From positions 48,897-112,896 of the forward strand of contig CAJUQH010000005.1 in NCBI GenBank assembly GCA_910588095.1: a DNA stretch of 64,000 bases, written 5' to 3'. The notes beneath the pieces were generated by a model that was not told where the DNA came from, searched no databases, and worked only from the letters and a program-made list of their open reading frames with translations. The stretch comes from an uncultured Eggerthellaceae bacterium. GTDB lineage: Bacteria > Actinomycetota > Coriobacteriia > Coriobacteriales > Eggerthellaceae. Of the stretch, positions 62,511-64,000 are shown piece after piece; within the stretch, counting starts at the first letter, position 1; the number at the start of each line of letters is the position of its first letter. The position numbers and the translations under genes were made by a program.

Positions 62511-64000
62511 CTACATGCAGAAGCATGGGGACACGACGAGCGGCAAGCTTGTATCGTAGTTGAAGCCATCCCACGTCTGACCGAGCGTGTTCACGTAGAC
62601 GAAGTTGTTCCTCTTGGTCGGGTAGGCTGAACGCAGCCACCATGAGCAACCGGCCTCAGGGTCTCTCTGAAAGCCTTTTATCGCAGCTTGGTTATTGCCC
62701 TGCGCATTGATGTCTTTAGACTTCCACCACGCATAGAGCGAACCTTCATCGGCAAGCTTGCTCCATCCTGAAGGGAAGTTCTTCGCGCTTATCTCGGTGA
62801 AAGACAAGAGGAAGCAGTGTGATGGCGCGCTCTCAAGCGTTGCAGAAAGGCCTACGGGACCGGCATAGTATTCCTTGCTCACCTCAGCAAGAGCCTGCTT
62901 GAAGGCAGCTGGCATCTGGCCCCATATCTGCCCCGAGTTCAAGTTGGTAAGCATGTCACTTGCTCCCCAGCCCCCGGTGTTGACCTTGGACATAGACATA
63001 GGATAGACATCATTGAGCCCATTGACGAACTGGAACGTGATACCGGCCTTGCCGGAGCCGTCGGACTTGTCGTCATGGTTCAAGCCGATGATGCGCACGT
63101 CGTAGACGGTAGCCTTGGTGGGATTGTCAGCCTCTGCTACCCCTTGGTCGTACCACTTCACGTAGAAGCGATGGTCTGCGTTCATCCAAGCAGTGTACTT
63201 GGATATGGTGGCCGTATCCCCTGCTGCTACCTTCTCAGCATCAGCTTTGATGGATGCAAGCTCGAGCGTCGAGCCGTCATCATCGGTCGTCCAGAAGACA
63301 GGGCCATAGTCCGTGGCGAAGCAGTAGCTGATGTTCGCGATGGAGGCGGAGGAGCCATCGGGCAGAGCGGAGAGTTCTCCGTAGTTGAGCTCGGTGCCGG
63401 TCTCTTGGAGGTTCAAGCGGTAGCCGAGCGAGAGGGTATCCCCTGCGGGGATGGTGAAGCTATCTGCGGCAAACGATTTCTCAAGCAGGATGTCGTCAAG
63501 AGAGAAGTCGACTGCGCCAACTGGTTTGAAGGCCGAGGTCGCATCCGGATCCTTGAGGTCGTCTTCCTTTAGCTCGCCAGTTGCCGGGTACAAGCTGAGC
63601 AGCTTGTCGGAGGTGGCTGGCAAGTCGCTGCCATCCTTCTTCTTCAAGATGTCGGAGGCGCCGAGGGATGTCGAGCCGTTGCCCTTGACTTGCTTTGACT
63701 CTAGACCCACTATGCGAAGGTCCACCTCGGACTGGCTAGCCACCTTGCTCTGGCCGAAGGCGCTTGAAGCCAGCCCTTCCCTGCTCTCGTTTCCTTGGGT
63801 CACCACATCAGCGTAGAACGTGACCGAGCTTGGCACGTCCACGCTGATGACGGAAGTCCAACGAGCTGTGAGCTCTACCCTGCCGTCTTCTCCTGCGTAG
63901 TCTGGCAGCTTGGATGCATCCACGTACCATTTGCCGTCCGTCTCGTCTTGGTAGACGAGGTCTTGGTCGATGGCTTCCGTGCCCCCAGCGTTGGGGATGG
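62511..64000 (-). CDS. Surface protein, C-terminal part, DUF6273-like (partial)
   Basis: The reading frame runs off the right edge, so at least 496 residues remain and the N-terminus is missing. A stretch with ELTARWTSVISVDVPSSVTFYADVV is followed by beta-rich repeats and a C-terminal domain (VRIIGLNHDDKSDGSGKAGITFQFV, then WLRSAYPTKRNNFVYVN), ending PCFCM. The HDDK-GKAG-TFQFV block and the CFC end match the 1082-residue protein at 15304-18552, so the two are paralogues in this domain. Probably secreted; function unknown. Confidence 0.8.
   Translation of the reverse strand, partial: IPNAGGTEAIDQDLVYQDETDGKWYVDASKLPDYAGEDGRVELTARWTSVISVDVPSSVTFYADVVTQGNESREGLASSAFGQSKVASQSEVDLRIVGLESKQVKGNGSTSLGASDILKKKDGSDLPATSDKLLSLYPATGELKEDDLKDPDATSAFKPVGAVDFSLDDILLEKSFAADSFTIPAGDTLSLGYRLNLQETGTELNYGELSALPDGSSASIANISYCFATDYGPVFWTTDDDGSTLELASIKADAEKVAAGDTATISKYTAWMNADHRFYVKWYDQGVAEADNPTKATVYDVRIIGLNHDDKSDGSGKAGITFQFVNGLNDVYPMSMSKVNTGGWGASDMLTNLNSGQIWGQMPAAFKQALAEVSKEYYAGPVGLSATLESAPSHCFLLSFTEISAKNFPSGWSKLADEGSLYAWWKSKDINAQGNNQAAIKGFQRDPEAGCSWWLRSAYPTKRNNFVYVNTLGQTWDGFNYDTSLPLVVSPCFCM

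Noticed and set aside
62233..62649. Overlapping frames on both strands through the AAAGTGCAA array, with repeated Leu-His-Phe-Gly or Pro-Lys-Cys motifs.
   Set aside because: The peptide repetition follows from the DNA repeat; no ribosome site, and the minus-strand frame overlaps the surface-protein stop.

Overview
The window is GC-rich, densely coded DNA from an anaerobic, Gram-positive actinobacterium, most probably class Coriobacteriia (Eggerthellaceae-like). Reasons: a FabK-type fatty-acid cluster with fused AccD-AccA, desulfoferrodoxin instead of superoxide dismutase, fused L-serine dehydratase, AGCS symporter, molybdate uptake next to moaA/moaC, LPxTG-like and InlB/LRR surface proteins, an LCP protein and no outer-membrane genes. 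The lineage is inferred from gene content and is not database-checked. I see no tRNA, rRNA, CRISPR array or insertion sequence.

Layout. 1-4.9 kb: molybdenum module (moaC end, moaA, modC, modB, modA, all minus) with a promoter and paired operators ahead of modA. 4.9-6.4 kb: AGCS amino-acid symporter. 6.5-15.2 kb: fatty-acid synthesis; fabH is divergent from acpP-fabK-fabD-fabG-fabF-fabZ-acc, and the last gene fuses a degenerate biotin-carboxylase N-domain to AccD and AccA. 15.2-24 kb: a surface protein carrying in-frame copies of a dispersed repeat, a tail-anchored coiled-coil protein, enolase, a lone EcfT, a small acidic protein and a sortase substrate. 24.2-27.9 kb: alpha ribosomal operon (infA-rpmJ-rpsM-rpsK-rpsD-rpoA-rplQ). 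28.3-32.9 kb: LEA-like protein, YgiQ-type radical SAM protein, trigger factor, phosphodiesterase.

32.9-38.8 kb is an AT-richer accessory island: a zeta toxin/antitoxin pair with its own operator, then a four-gene membrane/cell-wall operon (zinc-ribbon membrane protein, amidase lipoprotein, zinc-ribbon/YARHG protein, membrane-GNAT protein) divergent from a small XRE regulator across a perfect operator. 38.9-42.8 kb: MacB/FtsX-type exporter. 42.9-48.1 kb: str operon joined to the first half of the S10 operon (rpsL-rpsG-fusA-rpsJ-rplC-rplD-rplW), which stops at a strong terminator; tuf and rplB are absent. 48.3-60 kb: housekeeping genes (ppaC, serine dehydratase, pcrA, HlyIII, desulfoferrodoxin, lgt, two Cys-rich proteins, Nfu, LCP, murA). 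60.3-62.1 kb: rpsB-tsf. 62.4-64 kb: a short direct-repeat array and the C-terminal part of a second surface protein that resembles the one at 15-18.5 kb.

The least explained items are: (i) a roughly 110-165-nt structured element found three times directly behind stop codons (51.5, 55.0 and 60.2 kb) with covarying stems; (ii) palindromic repeats read in frame inside a surface protein; (iii) the apparent collapse of accC into the N-terminus of an AccD-AccA fusion; (iv) the regulated zinc-ribbon/amidase/YARHG/GNAT island; (v) the twin operator on modA.
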